A stretch of DNA of 41,086 nt from DASYHS01 sp035998295 (GTDB taxonomy: Bacteria; Pseudomonadota; Alphaproteobacteria; Azospirillales; Azospirillaceae), in NCBI RefSeq assembly GCF_035998295.1, contig NZ_DASYHS010000240.1, positions 1-41,086 of the forward strand. Reading direction: 5' to 3'. Shown piece after piece: positions 40,611-41,086 of the stretch. The position numbers were made by a program, and so were the translations under genes. Position 1 is the first letter of the stretch, and the number at the start of each line of letters is the position of its first letter. The notes below the pieces were generated by a model. The model had not been told where the DNA came from and did no database searches. It saw only the letters and a list, made by a program, of their open reading frames with translations.

Positions 40611-41086
40611 GACGCTGCCCTCTCCTCTCGTGCTTCCGGCAGCCTCTCCCCGGCCGGGGGCAAGGCCACCAACAGCCGCCGCACCGCCTCCAGGCTGCCG
40701 CCCCGTTCGGCGAGCGCGAGGCTTGCCCGCCGGTCCGGCCGCCCCCGGGCCTCGGGGTGGGCCGCCAGGAAGGCCGCGAGACCGGCTTGCGAACGGAAAC
40801 CGATCAGGACGCCTTTGGGTCCGACGTCGAGCTGCTCGATCCCGGCAAGGCGGCACAGGCGCCTGAGTTCCGCGACGTGCAGGAGAGTGGAGACCTCCGT
40901 CGGAGGCGGGCCGTGGCGCTCGGCCAACTCGGCGGCGACGGTCTCGGCCTCCTCGTCGTCCAGGATGCGGGCGATCCGGCCGTAGAGCGTCAGCCTCTCC
41001 CCCACGTCGCGCACATAGGTTTCGGGGATCAGCACCGGCAGGTCGAGCGCTACGCGCGGCGTCCAGAACGCCTCCGGCTCGCCGCC
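40607..41086 (-). CDS. mfd: Transcription-repair coupling factor Mfd, C-terminal end (partial)
   Basis: The frame enters from the right window edge and gives the last 159 residues of a protein whose sequence (LPVLIPETYVRDVGERLTLYGRIARI..., AAELAERHGPPPTEVSTLLHVAELRRLCRLAGIEQLDVGPKGVLIGF) matches the C-terminal TRCF domain of Mfd. Mfd removes stalled RNA polymerase from damaged templates and recruits UvrA. The helicase and polymerase-binding domains lie outside the window. Its stop overlaps the start of the GH13 gene (ATGA, 40607-40610). Confidence 0.93.
   Translation of the reverse strand, partial: GGEPEAFWTPRVALDLPVLIPETYVRDVGERLTLYGRIARILDDEEAETVAAELAERHGPPPTEVSTLLHVAELRRLCRLAGIEQLDVGPKGVLIGFRSQAGLAAFLAAHPEARGRPDRRASLALAERGGSLEAVRRLLVALPPAGERLPEAREERAAS

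Overview
The window is high-GC (about 70%), densely packed DNA from a flagellated alphaproteobacterium. The evidence is a canonical CtrA response regulator, the phosphotransferase ChpT, FliI/FliJ, and a five-gene chemotaxis operon in the order cheA-cheW-cheY-cheB-cheR. That order matches the Che1-type operons of Azospirillum and Rhodospirillum relatives, so a Rhodospirillales/Azospirillales-like host is likely; this is inference, not proof. No rRNA, insertion sequence, prophage or CRISPR array was seen.

Layout. 1-2.1 kb: a secreted PRC-barrel protein with 29 copies of a nine-residue repeat, followed by an acidic lipoprotein. 2.3-5.0 kb: fliI-fliJ, divergent from ctrA. 5.1-7.0 kb: an M20 amidohydrolase and an orphan lipoprotein. 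7.1-13.9 kb: the che operon, a 57-residue gene, chpT and a DUF3553 gene. 13.9-24.4 kb: housekeeping and transport genes (AsmA-like, moaA, nadK, N-formylglutamate amidohydrolase, aspartoacylase-like, AbrB-type, AI-2E and EamA membrane proteins, PfkB sugar kinase). 24.5-27.3 kb: a sugar/nucleoside kinase, a decayed D-lyxose isomerase gene, a small periplasmic protein, an orphan HRDC-domain protein and a multi-pass membrane protein. 27.3-27.6 kb: a tRNA-Leu(UAA) gene split by a group I intron. 27.7-32.7 kb: a small membrane protein, a CinA-type protein, and a signalling cluster (hybrid histidine kinase, sulfite-oxidase-fold protein, LuxR-type regulator). 32.8-37.7 kb: prkA-yeaH-spoVR. 37.7-38.8 kb: about 1.1 kb without a convincing gene. 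38.8-41.1 kb: a small acidic protein, a GH13 alpha-glucosidase and the 3' end of mfd.

The highlight is the tRNA-Leu(UAA) gene at 27316-27619 on the minus strand. A 217-nt intron lies between anticodon bases U34 and A35, the same site as the well-known cyanobacterial and plastid tRNA-Leu(UAA) intron. Helices P1-P4 and P6-P9 can be drawn by hand, and the exons join into a complete 87-nt tRNA. The reading frame of the neighbouring membrane protein runs 22 bp into the tRNA 3' end.

How the genes work together. CtrA and ChpT belong to one phosphorelay that controls motility and cell-cycle genes in alphaproteobacteria, and here they flank a chemotaxis operon next to flagellar export genes, so 2.3-13.7 kb reads as a motility-control region. 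The kinases and the broken isomerase at 23.5-25.4 kb look like remains of a sugar-use locus. The prkA-yeaH-spoVR trio is a conserved stress or stationary-phase module.
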